From Sphingobacterium psychroaquaticum (GTDB lineage Bacteria > Bacteroidota > Bacteroidia > Sphingobacteriales > Sphingobacteriaceae): 64,000 nucleotides of DNA. A program made the translations under genes and the position numbers. Where the stretch lies: positions 186,001-250,000 of the forward strand of contig NZ_FXAU01000004.1 of the NCBI RefSeq assembly GCF_900177625.1, written 5' to 3'. The notes under the pieces were generated by a model, which was not told the DNA's origin, did not search any database, and worked only from the letters and a program-made list of their open reading frames with translations. Shown piece by piece: positions 36,930 through 46,084 of the stretch (position 1 is the first letter of the stretch; every line of letters starts with the position of its first letter).

Positions 36930-37895
36930 GTGATATTAGTTACTGGCGGAACAGGTTTTTTAGGGTCTACGTTAATTCAACAGCTCATTCAGGCGGGCCA
37001 ATCCGTTACGGCCACAAAACGGAACGACTCTATTGTACCTTCCGGTCTGGAGAAACATCCGTTGGTACGTTGGGTAGAGGCCGATGTTACGGACTATTTT
37101 GCTTTATCGGACTTATTTACCGACATCCAAGAGGTGTACCATTGTGCGGCTAAGATTTCCTATCACAAAGAAGACTGGGACATGATGCTGCATATCAATA
37201 TTGAGGGGACCAAGCATATCGTTAACCTCTGCTTGGAGCACAACGCTCGCCTGGTACACGTCAGCTCCATCGCATCCTTAGGTAACAGCAAGAACAACGA
37301 ACTAGTTGGGGAAAGTACTTTTTGGGACGAAGGTGCGCCACATTCCAAGTACTCCCTGTCGAAATACGAAAGTGAGATGGAGGTATGGCGAGGTATTGTT
37401 GAAGGACTTGATGCGGTCATTGTCAATCCCTCTGTCATTATGGGAGCCGGAACAGGAGACCGTGGTTCTGGAAAACTGTTTTCTGTGATACAAAAAGGAT
37501 TACGAATCTATCCTTCTGGTAGTGTGGGTATCGTTGATGTTGAGGATGTGGCCAAAGTCATGGTTCTTTTGATGAACGATAAAAAAATCACCGGGGAACG
37601 TTTTATCTTAAACAGTGAAAACGTAAGTAATAAGCATCTACTGGAGCAAATTGCTGTTTTATTAGACAAACCTGCACCAACCATCCAAGCCAAGCCATTC
37701 ATGATGAGTATTGCATGGCGTGCCGCTAAACTGGCAGCCTTATTCAGTAATAAGCAACCAACGCTTACGCGGGAAACAGCCAAAGCATCCTCCGCCAAGC
37801 TAGCCTTTTCCAATAAAAAGATCAAAGATATTATCGGATACACCTTTAAACCCGTAGATATAACTTTGAAAGAAATGAGTTTAGACTACAAATAA
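36930..37895 (+). CDS. NAD-dependent epimerase/dehydratase family protein (extended SDR), GTG start
   Basis: A 321-residue extended short-chain dehydrogenase. The NAD(P)-binding loop TGGTGFLGS is at residues about 5-13, the adenine region VEADVTD follows, then YHCAAKISY, the Ser in VHVSSIAS, and the catalytic YSLSK (about residue 149). It starts with GTG at 36930: no ATG lies at the correct place, MILVTGGTGFLG is a perfect family N-terminus, and a TAAGTTAG box ends four bases before it as in other genes of this window. Substrate (sugar nucleotide, flavonoid-like or steroid-like ketone) cannot be told. serB fusion gene follows after 28 bases. Confidence 0.87.
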   Translation: MILVTGGTGFLGSTLIQQLIQAGQSVTATKRNDSIVPSGLEKHPLVRWVEADVTDYFALSDLFTDIQEVYHCAAKISYHKEDWDMMLHINIEGTKHIVNLCLEHNARLVHVSSIASLGNSKNNELVGESTFWDEGAPHSKYSLSKYESEMEVWRGIVEGLDAVIVNPSVIMGAGTGDRGSGKLFSVIQKGLRIYPSGSVGIVDVEDVAKVMVLLMNDKKITGERFILNSENVSNKHLLEQIAVLLDKPAPTIQAKPFMMSIAWRAAKLAALFSNKQPTLTRETAKASSAKLAFSNKKIKDIIGYTFKPVDITLKEMSLDYK

Positions 37896-37923
37896 CAAAC
37901 TATAACAATCAACCTTAACCACC

Positions 37924-39219
37924 GTGAAAAATTATTACATCATTGATTTCGACAGTACATTTACACAAGTCGAAGCCTTAGATGAGCTAGCAAAAATATC
38001 GCTAGAAAACCATCCAGAAAGAGATAACATATACAAACAGATCGAGGATTATACCAACTTAGCAATGGATGGTAAGATCTCTTTTCGAGAAAGTTTAGCT
38101 GGCCGGGTAAAGCTTTTAAACGCGAACAAATCGCACCTAGACAAGCTCGTGAGTCAACTCAAGAAAAAAGTATCGCGTTCCTTTGAGCGGAACAAAGAGT
38201 TCTTTAAGGAAAATTCGGATACCGCTTGGATTGTCTCAGGAGGCTTTAAGGAGTTTATTACACCTGTTGTCACGCCCTATCATATCAAAAAAGAAAATAT
38301 TTACGCCAATACCTTTAAATTTGACGAAGAAGGAAATATTATCGGTTACGATGAGACAAATCCTCTATCCGATGAAGGAGGTAAGGTTAAGCTGCTTAAG
38401 GAACTAAATATTGCTGGTCGTATTTTTGGCATTGGAGATGGTTACTCAGACTTCCAATTGAAGGAGTCTGGCTTAATTGAGAAATTTTTTGCCTTCACGG
38501 AGAATATTGCACGTAAAAGTGTGACCGAGAAAGCAGATCACATCACGCCAAGCTTCGACGAGTTTCTATATGTCAATGACTTACCTCGCGCAATCTCGTA
38601 CCCAAAGAACCGTATCCTTTGTCTTATTATTGGAGATGTACCTGAAATCGCTGTACACATTCTCAAAAGAGATGGCTTTTCTGTGCGCATCAAAGACAAT
38701 TTCGAAGAGAAATATACCAAAGACGTCGGCTTGTTGCTTGTAGCAGACGGCATTACGATTGATGATGATCAATTAGCAAGAGCCGATAAATTAAAGACAA
38801 TTGGTTACCTAGGCGATGCGAAAGCGCATATCAGTAAAAAGATATGTACCGAGAAAGGAATTGTGGTTTTTGATGACAAGAAAAACAAGAAGCGGAATTC
38901 GGAATTTATTCCACGCCGTATGGCCGATTTTATTAATAATGGAGATACGTACATGAGTCGTAATTTCCCGAATTTGATCTTACCGAAGCTCACACAGGCA
39001 CACCGCTTATTACATATCCACAAAAATGTACCCGGAATTATGGCGCAGATAAATAATGCCTATGCCGAAAACAATATTAATATTATCTCTCAGTTTCTGA
39101 TGACCAAAGGGGACATCGGTTATGCCGTTACGGATATACACACGGCTTATGACAAGAAACTTATTAAGCAGCTGAAACAAATTGATAACACAATAAAATT
39201 CAGGATCTTATACAAATAA
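37924..39219 (+). CDS. serB: Phosphoserine phosphatase fused to a SerA-derived regulatory region
   Basis: A 431-residue fusion. Residues 1 to about 225 are a HAD phosphatase of the SerB type: nucleophile motif D8-F-D10-S-T, the Ser motif IVSGGFKEF, a Lys motif near GGKVK and GIGDGYSDFQL with metal-binding Asp. Residues about 230-340 resemble the substrate-binding lobe of 3-phosphoglycerate dehydrogenase without its NAD-binding domain, and residues about 350-431 (NFPNLILP, LLHIHKNVPGIMAQIN) match the ACT domain of SerA, which binds serine. It should make serine from phosphoserine, perhaps under serine control through the ACT domain. The dehydrogenase activity is predicted absent. Confidence 0.85.
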   Translation: MKNYYIIDFDSTFTQVEALDELAKISLENHPERDNIYKQIEDYTNLAMDGKISFRESLAGRVKLLNANKSHLDKLVSQLKKKVSRSFERNKEFFKENSDTAWIVSGGFKEFITPVVTPYHIKKENIYANTFKFDEEGNIIGYDETNPLSDEGGKVKLLKELNIAGRIFGIGDGYSDFQLKESGLIEKFFAFTENIARKSVTEKADHITPSFDEFLYVNDLPRAISYPKNRILCLIIGDVPEIAVHILKRDGFSVRIKDNFEEKYTKDVGLLLVADGITIDDDQLARADKLKTIGYLGDAKAHISKKICTEKGIVVFDDKKNKKRNSEFIPRRMADFINNGDTYMSRNFPNLILPKLTQAHRLLHIHKNVPGIMAQINNAYAENNINIISQFLMTKGDIGYAVTDIHTAYDKKLIKQLKQIDNTIKFRILYK

Positions 39220-39305
39220 AAAAAACTGCATAAAGGAAATTATTTTTCATTTCAATCCTAAGAAATGAGGATTCGACTATTCTCTTATGACAAACACAAT
39301 TAGAC

Positions 39306-39345
39306 AGCCACGTCCTTGCGAGAAGCGCTTCGACGTGGCTTTTTC
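39306..39345 (+). terminator. Terminator downstream of the serB fusion
   Basis: Perfect 9-bp stem AGCCACGTC (39306-39314) with GACGTGGCT (39332-39340), 17-base loop, then TTTTT. It is about 87 bases beyond the stop codon. Confidence 0.82.
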
Positions 39346-39477
39346 GTTTTGGCCGTTCTCGATTTATCGTAGAAAATCGGAGGGAGTTTTAAAATCGTGT
39401 GATTATACAAATAATAATCAGCGATCATCATATTCTGCACCAGAATAACACTGATACTGTGAGTTCCTTCCCCTTAC

Positions 39478-40029
39478 TTAAGGCGTAATCAAAACGTCCA
39501 AGGGCACATCATATTCATTAACATCATCGATCTGTTCAACAGGAGGAAACAGCGACAAGCCAATTTTTAAACAATCCGGACGACATTTCGCAAGGAAACG
39601 ATCATAGAATCCTTTTCCGTAACCTACGCGATTTCCGGCTTTGTCAGCAACAAGCAACGGAATGATAACCGCATCGATAAGCTTTTCGTCGACTGACTCT
39701 CCTTCTTGTGGCTCCAAAATACCCCATTTATTTTCGAATAATGCGCGTCTCTCCCTAAACAGATAATGTGACATACTTGAATCATCCGGGTTAGAACGGC
39801 TAACTACAATTTTAAGTGCCGGATAATGTTGTCGTAACCAATCCATAAAAGGCCACGTATCAATCTCACGCATCCGCTGTATGGGTATATATAAGTGTAG
39901 ATACGCCACATCATTCCAGGAACGCTTCTTCAGCTGAGCCAATACCCGTTCGCTCCGAGAAACAAAATCATCCGCAGACATCAACTGTCGTTCTTTCTTA
40001 TAGTATATACGTAATCCTGCTTTATCCAT
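39478..40029 (-). CDS. 5-formyltetrahydrofolate cyclo-ligase
   Basis: A 183-residue enzyme that converts 5-formyltetrahydrofolate to 5,10-methenyltetrahydrofolate with ATP. It shows the N-terminal Lys/Arg-rich helix, the substrate segment YLHLYIPIQRMREIDTWPF, the ATP-binding loop RVGYGKGFYDRFLAKC (residues about 134-149), IPLLVADKAGNRVG and the C-terminal DVPLDVLITP. I use the second ATG (40029) because family members begin one or two residues before the LR motif; 40041 is possible. Its neighbour efp has its own terminator, so this gene is separate. Confidence 0.9.
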   Translation of the reverse strand: MDKAGLRIYYKKERQLMSADDFVSRSERVLAQLKKRSWNDVAYLHLYIPIQRMREIDTWPFMDWLRQHYPALKIVVSRSNPDDSSMSHYLFRERRALFENKWGILEPQEGESVDEKLIDAVIIPLLVADKAGNRVGYGKGFYDRFLAKCRPDCLKIGLSLFPPVEQIDDVNEYDVPLDVLITP

Positions 40030-40131
40030 AGTCTTTAACATAGGGCACAGCCGTACCTTATCTTTATACTGAGCACCTAGTCTATTCCCACTACTTTTAT
40101 ACTAACGACCAACGGCTCTGTATTTTCTTCC

Positions 40132-40169
40132 AAAAAAAACGGCCTTGCGCTGGGAAGCTAACAAGACCG
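40132..40169 (-). terminator. Terminator of efp
   Basis: On the minus strand an 8-bp stem CGGTCTTG with CAAGGCCG (one wobble pair), loop of 14, followed by eight T residues. Confidence 0.85.
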
Positions 40170-40193
40170 AATAATCAACCTAAACCTAATATT

Positions 40194-40754
40194 TTATTTA
40201 ACACGTTCGATATAATCACCAGTACGTGTATCAACTTTTACTTTATCGCCCTGATTGATAAACAAAGGGACTCTAATTTCAACACCTGTCTCTACTGTTG
40301 CTACTTTAAGTGCATTTGTAGACGTATCACCTTTTACAGCAGGCTCTGAATATGTGATTTCCAACTCTACTGTTGCTGGAGCTTGCGCCATAATAGGCTC
40401 TTCGCTTTCGAATGCAATGATCACATTCATACCTTCTTTCAAGAATCGTGCCGAATCTCCGAACAGATGTTTTGGGATATTGAACTGTTCATACGTATTG
40501 TTATCCATCACAACGAAAAAGTCAGCATCATCATATAAATACTGGTAATCGTTTGTTTCCACACGCGCAATAGTTACCTCTTCGTCCGTTCTAAAACGGT
40601 ATTCCACAAGTTTTCCTGTTTTTACGTTTCGCATACGCGCTTGGTAAAAAGCACGCAAGTTCCCTGGTGTACGGTGGATAAACTCCTCTACAGACACCAA
40701 TTCTCCGTTAAAACGAAGTATATTTCCTGATTTTACTTCAGATGCTTTCGACAT
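40194..40754 (-). CDS. efp: Translation elongation factor P with non-canonical tip residue
   Basis: A 186-residue EF-P, which binds next to the P-site tRNA and helps ribosomes through proline runs. The three-domain architecture is complete: N-terminal KOW-like domain, the OB domain beginning near residue 65 and the C-terminal OB domain with GDTSTNALKVATVETG and IEVPLFI-like strand RVPLFINQGDKVKVDTRTGDYIERVK (shortened: GDKVKVDTRTG). The tip loop of domain I reads RTPGNLRAF: N32 stands at the place of the modified Lys34 of E. coli or Arg32 of Pseudomonas. It is therefore not a substrate for the known lysylation or rhamnosylation at that residue. Upstream is the lipid A cluster, 138 bases away. 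Confidence 0.95.
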   Translation of the reverse strand: MSKASEVKSGNILRFNGELVSVEEFIHRTPGNLRAFYQARMRNVKTGKLVEYRFRTDEEVTIARVETNDYQYLYDDADFFVVMDNNTYEQFNIPKHLFGDSARFLKEGMNVIIAFESEEPIMAQAPATVELEITYSEPAVKGDTSTNALKVATVETGVEIRVPLFINQGDKVKVDTRTGDYIERVK

Positions 40755-40857
40755 AATGAATTTTTCGTTTATTATGCAAAAATAATAAATATAGTGCGCT
40801 TTTGAAAATGAATAGTTTATTGAGCTAGAGGCATATCTTACCTCAAATAGGGAACAA

Positions 40858-40888
40858 GAAAACTCCCCGTAAGAAACCTGACTGGGGA
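40858..40888 (-). terminator. Weak candidate terminator after the lipid A cluster
   Basis: On the minus strand TCCCC pairs with GGGGA over a 15-base loop, followed by GTTTTC. The stem is short and the T run interrupted. Confidence 0.35.
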
Positions 40889-40892
40889 AAGG

Positions 40893-41516
40893 TTATTTAA
40901 AATCAAGTATATGCAATTGCTCATCGCAAAAGCTATACTCTTTTTCTTGATTAGAGCCAACAAGGAGCATTCTGTTGGCATCAATTGTCTGCTGGATTAG
41001 ATCTAAGTACCAGTCTTCTCCTGGACGATCTAAGTTACTCGTAGGTTCATCAAGAAGTACAATAGGCGTATCCGAACAGCACGCAAGCGCCAATTTGACC
41101 CGCTGTTTCATTCCGGAAGAAAAAAAACGAATCTCTTTATCAAGCGCTTTCTCAAGTCCCAATATGTCAATTAACCGATCGTAATTAAACCCGGTGGCAT
41201 AATTTTTAAATTTAAAATGGAAGGCCAACATTTCCTGTAGTGTAAACTCTTCCAGAAGTTCCACATAAGGTGCTGCAATAGACAAATGTTCATAGATATT
41301 ATCAGCCTCAACCGTCGTTTGTTCTTCGGTTTTATAGACCACCGTTCCTTCACTGGGCGAAAGACTACCAGAGACAACCTTGAGTAAGGTTGACTTACCC
41401 GATCCATTTGGACCAAGCACCGCATATTTTTTTCCAATGGAGAAGGTATAATCCAAGTGGCGAAAAATCCACTCCTTATTATACCTTCGCCCTGTGTTTT
41501 GTAAAGTTATATTCAA
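40893..41516 (-). CDS. ABC transporter ATP-binding protein (short, stand-alone)
   Basis: A 207-residue ATPase with Walker A GPNGSGKST at residues 35-43, a signature motif in the form FSSGMKQRVKLAL and Walker B PIVLLDEPTSNLD. The Q-loop region is short. It is the size of CcmA-like single-domain ATPases; no permease is encoded next to it. It follows lpxA by 14 bases, so it is cotranscribed with the lipid A genes, a conserved arrangement in Bacteroidota. Role in envelope lipid handling is plausible from context only. Confidence 0.88.
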   Translation of the reverse strand: MNITLQNTGRRYNKEWIFRHLDYTFSIGKKYAVLGPNGSGKSTLLKVVSGSLSPSEGTVVYKTEEQTTVEADNIYEHLSIAAPYVELLEEFTLQEMLAFHFKFKNYATGFNYDRLIDILGLEKALDKEIRFFSSGMKQRVKLALACCSDTPIVLLDEPTSNLDRPGEDWYLDLIQQTIDANRMLLVGSNQEKEYSFCDEQLHILDFK

Positions 41517-41530
41517 TAAACAGCCCTTTT

Positions 41531-42328
41531 CTATAATGTTGACGCTTTCCCTTGATTAAACCCTTTAATTACTCCACGATTCGAATTCCGAACAAAAGAT
41601 AATATCTCGTCTCGGATTTCTGTTGGGGTAAACTCTGCCTCGATCAAATCTAATGCTTTCGTTAGATTTCTATTTTGCACAAATAGAACACGGTAGATAT
41701 CTTGTATTTCGGTAATCTGTTCAGCAGTGAATCCGCGTCTACGCAATCCCACCGAGTTGATACCAGCATACGCGATAGGTTCACGCGCGGCCTTAATAAA
41801 TGGAGGAACATCTTTACGAACCAATGTACCACCGGTCACAAAGGCATGCGAACCAATCTGGCAAAACTGATGGACAGCCACCATACCCGCTAACACAACG
41901 TAATCACCTACCGTTATATGGCCTGCCAGCGTACTGGAATTTGAAAAAATACAGTAATCGCCGACGATACAATCGTGCGCAATATGGCTATATGCCTGAA
42001 TAAGACAGTTCTTACCGACAACCGTTTTGTAACGATCTTTGGTCCCTCTATTGATAGTTACACATTCGCGGATCGTGGTATTATCACCAATCTCACATGT
42101 TGTAACCTCACCTTCAAACTTAAGATCTTGTGGCTCTCCGGAAATAACTGCTCCTGGGAAAATTCGACAATTTTTCCCAATTCGTGCTCCATTCATAATG
42201 GTCACGTTTGATCCAATCCATGTGCCCTCTCCAATCTCCACATCTTTATGGATGGTAGAAAAAGGTTCTACCACCACATTTTGGGCGATCTTAGCTTCCG
42301 GATGGATATATGATAGCGGTTGTATCAT
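41531..42328 (-). CDS. lpxA: UDP-N-acetylglucosamine acyltransferase
   Basis: A 265-residue left-handed beta-helix enzyme that adds the first acyl chain to UDP-GlcNAc at the start of lipid A synthesis. The hexapeptide repeats begin at once (IHPEAKIAQNVVVEPFSTIHK), the catalytic-loop segment SYSHIAHDCIVGD is present with the catalytic His (residue about 122), and the C-terminal helical domain contains GLRRRGFTAEQITEIQDIYRV, characteristic of LpxA. Five bases separate it from lpxC-fabZ. Confidence 0.96.
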   Translation of the reverse strand: MIQPLSYIHPEAKIAQNVVVEPFSTIHKDVEIGEGTWIGSNVTIMNGARIGKNCRIFPGAVISGEPQDLKFEGEVTTCEIGDNTTIRECVTINRGTKDRYKTVVGKNCLIQAYSHIAHDCIVGDYCIFSNSSTLAGHITVGDYVVLAGMVAVHQFCQIGSHAFVTGGTLVRKDVPPFIKAAREPIAYAGINSVGLRRRGFTAEQITEIQDIYRVLFVQNRNLTKALDLIEAEFTPTEIRDEILSFVRNSNRGVIKGFNQGKASTL

Positions 42329-42333
42329 TCCTA

Positions 42334-43728
42334 TTAATTTTTAACTTTTACGATCTGAGCCATTAACTCAGCTTCACTTACAATCTTATCTCCCACCATA
42401 CCAACACCTTTCATACGTGCAATACCACGACGAATAGGCTCAATCAATTCACAGCTAAAGATAATGGTATCTCCAGGTGTTACCTGATTCTTAAAACGAG
42501 CATTTTCTATTTTTAAGAACAAGGTCAAGTAATTTTCAGGATCAGGAACCGTATTTAATACTAATATACCACCTGTCTGCGCCATAGCTTCAATCTGCAA
42601 TACACCTGGAAACCACGGTGCACCCGGAAAATGTCCCATGAATAAATCTTCATTCATCGTTACATTTTTCAGACCTACAACATGTGTATCCGAAAGCTCT
42701 AAAATTTTATCAATCATCAAAAACGGTTGACGATGTGGTAAAATTTTCATGATCTGCACCGTGTCATAAACTGGCGGCGTATTTGGATCGTATACTTTAA
42801 CGTTTTTCCTGTTTTTATCCTTTTTAATTTGCGCTTTTATTCGCTTAGCAAACGCAGCATTCGCAGCATGCCCTGGACGAGCAGCCATGATATGCCCTTT
42901 TAATGGACGTCCCACCAATGCCAAGTCGCCGACCATGTCCAACAATTTATGTCTTGCTGGCTCATTTTGGTAACGCAGTTGTATGTTATCTAAAATACCT
43001 TCACTTGCTACTTCTACAGACTTGTTAAACAAGGTCGAAAGCTTATCGAGTTCCTCTTTGCTAACTTCTTTATCAACGATTACAATAGCGTTAGATAAAT
43101 CACCACCCTTGATTAAGTTGTTGTTCAACAAGGCTTCTAGTTCATGCAAGAAACAGAATGTTCGAGAACTTGAAATTTCCTGAATAAACTCCGTAATATT
43201 GCTGATTGACGCATGCTGACTGCCCAATACTGGTGAATTAAAGTCAATCATACACGTCAAACGGTAACCATCTAAAGGCATAGCAATAAGCTCAACCTTA
43301 CGGTCTTTTTCCGCATAAGAAATGTTGTCTTTAATTTCGTAGTAATCTCGATCCGCTTCCTGCTCCACAAAGCCTACTTCCAGCAAGCGATCTACAAAAA
43401 CTTTAGAGCTACCATCCAAAATTGGCACTTCAGGACCATCAATTTCAATCAAAACGTTATCAACCTGCAAACCTACTAAGGCCGCCATTAAGTGTTCGAT
43501 TGTACTTACAGATGCTCCATTTTGTGAAATCGTTGTCCCTCTAGATGTATCCGTCACATTGTCCGCATCAACTGCGACTATAGGTCCTCCTTCCAGGTCA
43601 ACTCTTTTGAATTTATACCAATGAAACTCTGGTGCAGGTTTTATAGTCATATTTACAGCTTGACCTGTATGCAGACCAATTCCTGAAATAGAAATTTCGG
43701 ATTGTATAGTCCTTTGTTTTACATTCAT
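42334..43728 (-). CDS. lpxC-fabZ: Bifunctional UDP-3-O-acyl-N-acetylglucosamine deacetylase / 3-hydroxyacyl-ACP dehydratase
   Basis: A 464-residue fusion typical of Bacteroidota. The first ~310 residues are LpxC, the zinc deacetylase that commits to lipid A: SGIGLHTG, STIEHLMAAL with the first zinc His, and the ARHKLLDMVGDLALVG motif with zinc His and Asp. The last ~135 residues are FabZ, starting IMKILPHRQPFLMID, with catalytic H366 in GHFPG and E380 in IEAMAQ. The FabZ half dehydrates 3-hydroxyacyl-ACP for fatty acid synthesis, thus both competing uses of the same substrate are in one polypeptide. Start chosen at MNVKQRTIQ; two in-frame ATGs lie 9 and 21 bases upstream. Confidence 0.96.
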   Translation of the reverse strand: MNVKQRTIQSEISISGIGLHTGQAVNMTIKPAPEFHWYKFKRVDLEGGPIVAVDADNVTDTSRGTTISQNGASVSTIEHLMAALVGLQVDNVLIEIDGPEVPILDGSSKVFVDRLLEVGFVEQEADRDYYEIKDNISYAEKDRKVELIAMPLDGYRLTCMIDFNSPVLGSQHASISNITEFIQEISSSRTFCFLHELEALLNNNLIKGGDLSNAIVIVDKEVSKEELDKLSTLFNKSVEVASEGILDNIQLRYQNEPARHKLLDMVGDLALVGRPLKGHIMAARPGHAANAAFAKRIKAQIKKDKNRKNVKVYDPNTPPVYDTVQIMKILPHRQPFLMIDKILELSDTHVVGLKNVTMNEDLFMGHFPGAPWFPGVLQIEAMAQTGGILVLNTVPDPENYLTLFLKIENARFKNQVTPGDTIIFSCELIEPIRRGIARMKGVGMVGDKIVSEAELMAQIVKVKN

Positions 43729-43752
43729 ATCTAACATTCTATTTTGCAATAA

Positions 43753-44796
43753 TTAAGGCGTTTCATTTTTTAGGTCCCGTATCACGAACTCCAACTCGGA
43801 GATGCGTTTCTCTATGGAAGGTAACTTCGCATAAAACACATGGGAGCGTAAGTTGCTGCTATAGGGCAAAGACGGTGTCCCACCCCACTTTTTATTTTCT
43901 TCGACAATCGATCTATTAACGCCCGATTGTGCTTGTATCTGCGATCCAGAGGCAATCTGAATATGACCAACTAACCCCACTTGTCCACCAAGGATAACAT
44001 TCTCTCCAACCTTAGTGCTTCCTGAGATACCTGTTTGCGCGGCTGCAACCGTGTTCTTTCCGATCTCCACATTATGTGCAATTTGGATAAGATTATCCAA
44101 TTTCACACCTTGACGAATGACTGTTGACCCCATGGTCGCGCGATCAATAACGGTATTCGCACCAATTTCCACATCGCTTTCCAAAATCACGTTCCCAATC
44201 TGTGGCACTTTATTGTATGAGCCATCCTTCTGGGGCGCAAAACCAAAGCCATCACTACCCAAAACAACGCCTCCATGTATCACCACGCGATCCCCAATTT
44301 TGGTATCATAATAAACTTTGACTCCAGGAAAGAGAACACAATCGTCTCCTATAGTAACATTGTCACCCACAAACACTTGTGGATATATTTTTACATTATT
44401 ACCAATCTTCACATCCTTACCAATATACGAAAAGGCTCCGAGATATATCCCTTCTCCTAGCTGCGCACTTTCATGCACAAATGAGGGTTCCTCCCGTCCA
44501 ATTTTCTCATTTCGCAACTGATGATATATTTTCAATAACTCAGAAAAAGCAGAGTACGCATCCTTCACACGGATAAGCGTCGCACGGACTGGCTTAGCCA
44601 ACTGTAAATCTTCATTTACAATAACAATAGAAGCCCCCGTATCATACAGGAAATGCTCGTACTTTGGGTTTGCCAAAAAAGACAAACACCCTTCCGTGCC
44701 CTCTTCTATTTTAGCCAGCTGACTAACAACCACTTCCGGGCTACCTTCTACCGTGCCTCCTAACAGTGTTGCGATTTGATTTGCAGTAAATTGCAT
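43753..44796 (-). CDS. lpxD: UDP-3-O-acylglucosamine N-acyltransferase
   Basis: A 347-residue trimeric beta-helix enzyme for the third step of lipid A synthesis, addition of the N-linked acyl chain. The N-terminal uridine-binding domain is visible (MQFTANQIATLLGGTVEG, and LSFLANPKY), followed by hexapeptide repeats from about residue 105, including GVVLGSDGFGFAPQKDG and the catalytic-His region LIQIAHNVEIGKNT, and a C-terminal helix. Its promoter box ends four bases before the ATG, so it can be transcribed independently of the HD gene upstream. Confidence 0.96.
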   Translation of the reverse strand: MQFTANQIATLLGGTVEGSPEVVVSQLAKIEEGTEGCLSFLANPKYEHFLYDTGASIVIVNEDLQLAKPVRATLIRVKDAYSAFSELLKIYHQLRNEKIGREEPSFVHESAQLGEGIYLGAFSYIGKDVKIGNNVKIYPQVFVGDNVTIGDDCVLFPGVKVYYDTKIGDRVVIHGGVVLGSDGFGFAPQKDGSYNKVPQIGNVILESDVEIGANTVIDRATMGSTVIRQGVKLDNLIQIAHNVEIGKNTVAAAQTGISGSTKVGENVILGGQVGLVGHIQIASGSQIQAQSGVNRSIVEENKKWGGTPSLPYSSNLRSHVFYAKLPSIEKRISELEFVIRDLKNETP

Positions 44797-44800
44797 CTTA

Positions 44801-44808
44801 CAAATGTA
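44801..44808 (-). promoter_or_regulatory. lpxD -7 box, probably leaderless
   Basis: On the minus strand TACATTTG ends four bases before the lpxD ATG. Confidence 0.5.
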
Positions 44809-44839
44809 TACTTTTTCTTAATTATTTCTTATCACTTTC

Positions 44840-46084
44840 TTAAAGATGGCCGAATACCAATCCAACCTCTTTGGGATAGGAAATCGCATATTTTTCTACG
44901 CTCTTGGCCAAGGCCTCTAGGTTTGATAAATCCGAAGCTTCCGTAATATCTTGTACTACCCCTTGCTTATTTAATATTTTAATATTGTTTTGCTTCAGAT
45001 CGTATGCGCTATTGCGCACTACCTGCGTATAAACAAAGTAATCGACTTCCTCTTCAGTCAACCTAAAATGCGCTTTAACTTTTGCACGAACCTGCTTCAC
45101 CTCTTCCTCTGAGAAACTCGCATTACGCAATTCGGTACGCAACAAATTACGCTGCATCAGCTTCGTACACAACACGCGAAGGATTTTATCCTCTCCAAAT
45201 GCCCATTCTTTGACGGCCGAAAGGATATCGGTATCGTCCAAACGCATAAAATTGGTCAAGTGTACCGGGTCTTCCAAAAAATTATGAATATCAACTTTAT
45301 TCGTTAAGAAATGTCGTAACGCTTGCGTTGCAAATAACGACGCGCCTTGTGCACTAATTTCTTTTGCCCGTGCTAGAATCTTAATCAACATCAGCTCTGC
45401 GCCAATAACCGTTTTATGCAGGTATACCTGCCAGTACATCAACCGCCGCGCAATCAAAAATTTCTCAACCGAATAAATCCCTTTTGCCTCCACCACCAAT
45501 TCATCATTGTATACATGTAGCATTTTTATGATGCGATCAAACGATATTACCCCTTCGGAAACACCCGTAAAGAAGCTATCCCGATTGAGGTAGTCCATAC
45601 GGTCAGTATCCAGCTGGCTCGACACAAGCTGATGAAAGAATTTGCGCGGATACTGATCATTGAAAATCGTTATCGCCAAGGTCAGTCTACCTTCAAACTC
45701 TTCGTTCAGCTTATCCATTAACAAAGCTGATATCATTTCATGTGAAACACCCTCGATCAAGGTGTGTTCTAATGAATGTGAAAAAGGACCATGTCCAATA
45801 TCATGCAACAAAATTGCTGCCAACGCTGCTTCCTCCTCTTCCGGAGAAATCTCCACATCTTTACTTTTTAATGTATCGATTGCGAGACTCATCAAATGCA
45901 TCGCCCCTACCACATGTTGAAAGCGCGTATGCAAAGCACCCGGATAAACCAGGTGCGTCATACTCACTTGTTTAATGTAGCGAAGACGCTGAAGATAAGG
46001 ATGCTGAACAAGATCGAAAATAAAAGCCGATGGAATTGATACAAATCCATATACGGGGTCATTAATGATCTTCTTCTTATTCAA
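44840..46084 (-). CDS. HD-domain phosphohydrolase
   Basis: A 414-residue HD-superfamily protein related to dGTP triphosphohydrolases and SAMHD1. Metal ligands are visible: H57 in RFQHVVGAMHL, H93-D94 in LLHDIGHGPFSH and an Asp in QLDTDRMDYLNRD (residue about 160). It begins IINDPVYGFVSIPS, the common N-terminus of this Bacteroidota group. It precedes lpxD by 43 bases, a conserved association. It may hydrolyse dNTPs or another phosphate substrate; this is unproven. Divergent from porX across 240 bases in which I see no gene. Confidence 0.88.
   Translation of the reverse strand: MNKKKIINDPVYGFVSIPSAFIFDLVQHPYLQRLRYIKQVSMTHLVYPGALHTRFQHVVGAMHLMSLAIDTLKSKDVEISPEEEEAALAAILLHDIGHGPFSHSLEHTLIEGVSHEMISALLMDKLNEEFEGRLTLAITIFNDQYPRKFFHQLVSSQLDTDRMDYLNRDSFFTGVSEGVISFDRIIKMLHVYNDELVVEAKGIYSVEKFLIARRLMYWQVYLHKTVIGAELMLIKILARAKEISAQGASLFATQALRHFLTNKVDIHNFLEDPVHLTNFMRLDDTDILSAVKEWAFGEDKILRVLCTKLMQRNLLRTELRNASFSEEEVKQVRAKVKAHFRLTEEEVDYFVYTQVVRNSAYDLKQNNIKILNKQGVVQDITEASDLSNLEALAKSVEKYAISYPKEVGLVFGHL

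Noticed and set aside
39220..39477. Possible small RNA between the serB fusion and the folate ligase
   Set aside because: There is a terminator but no promoter box or conserved fold that would separate it from the serB 3' untranslated region.
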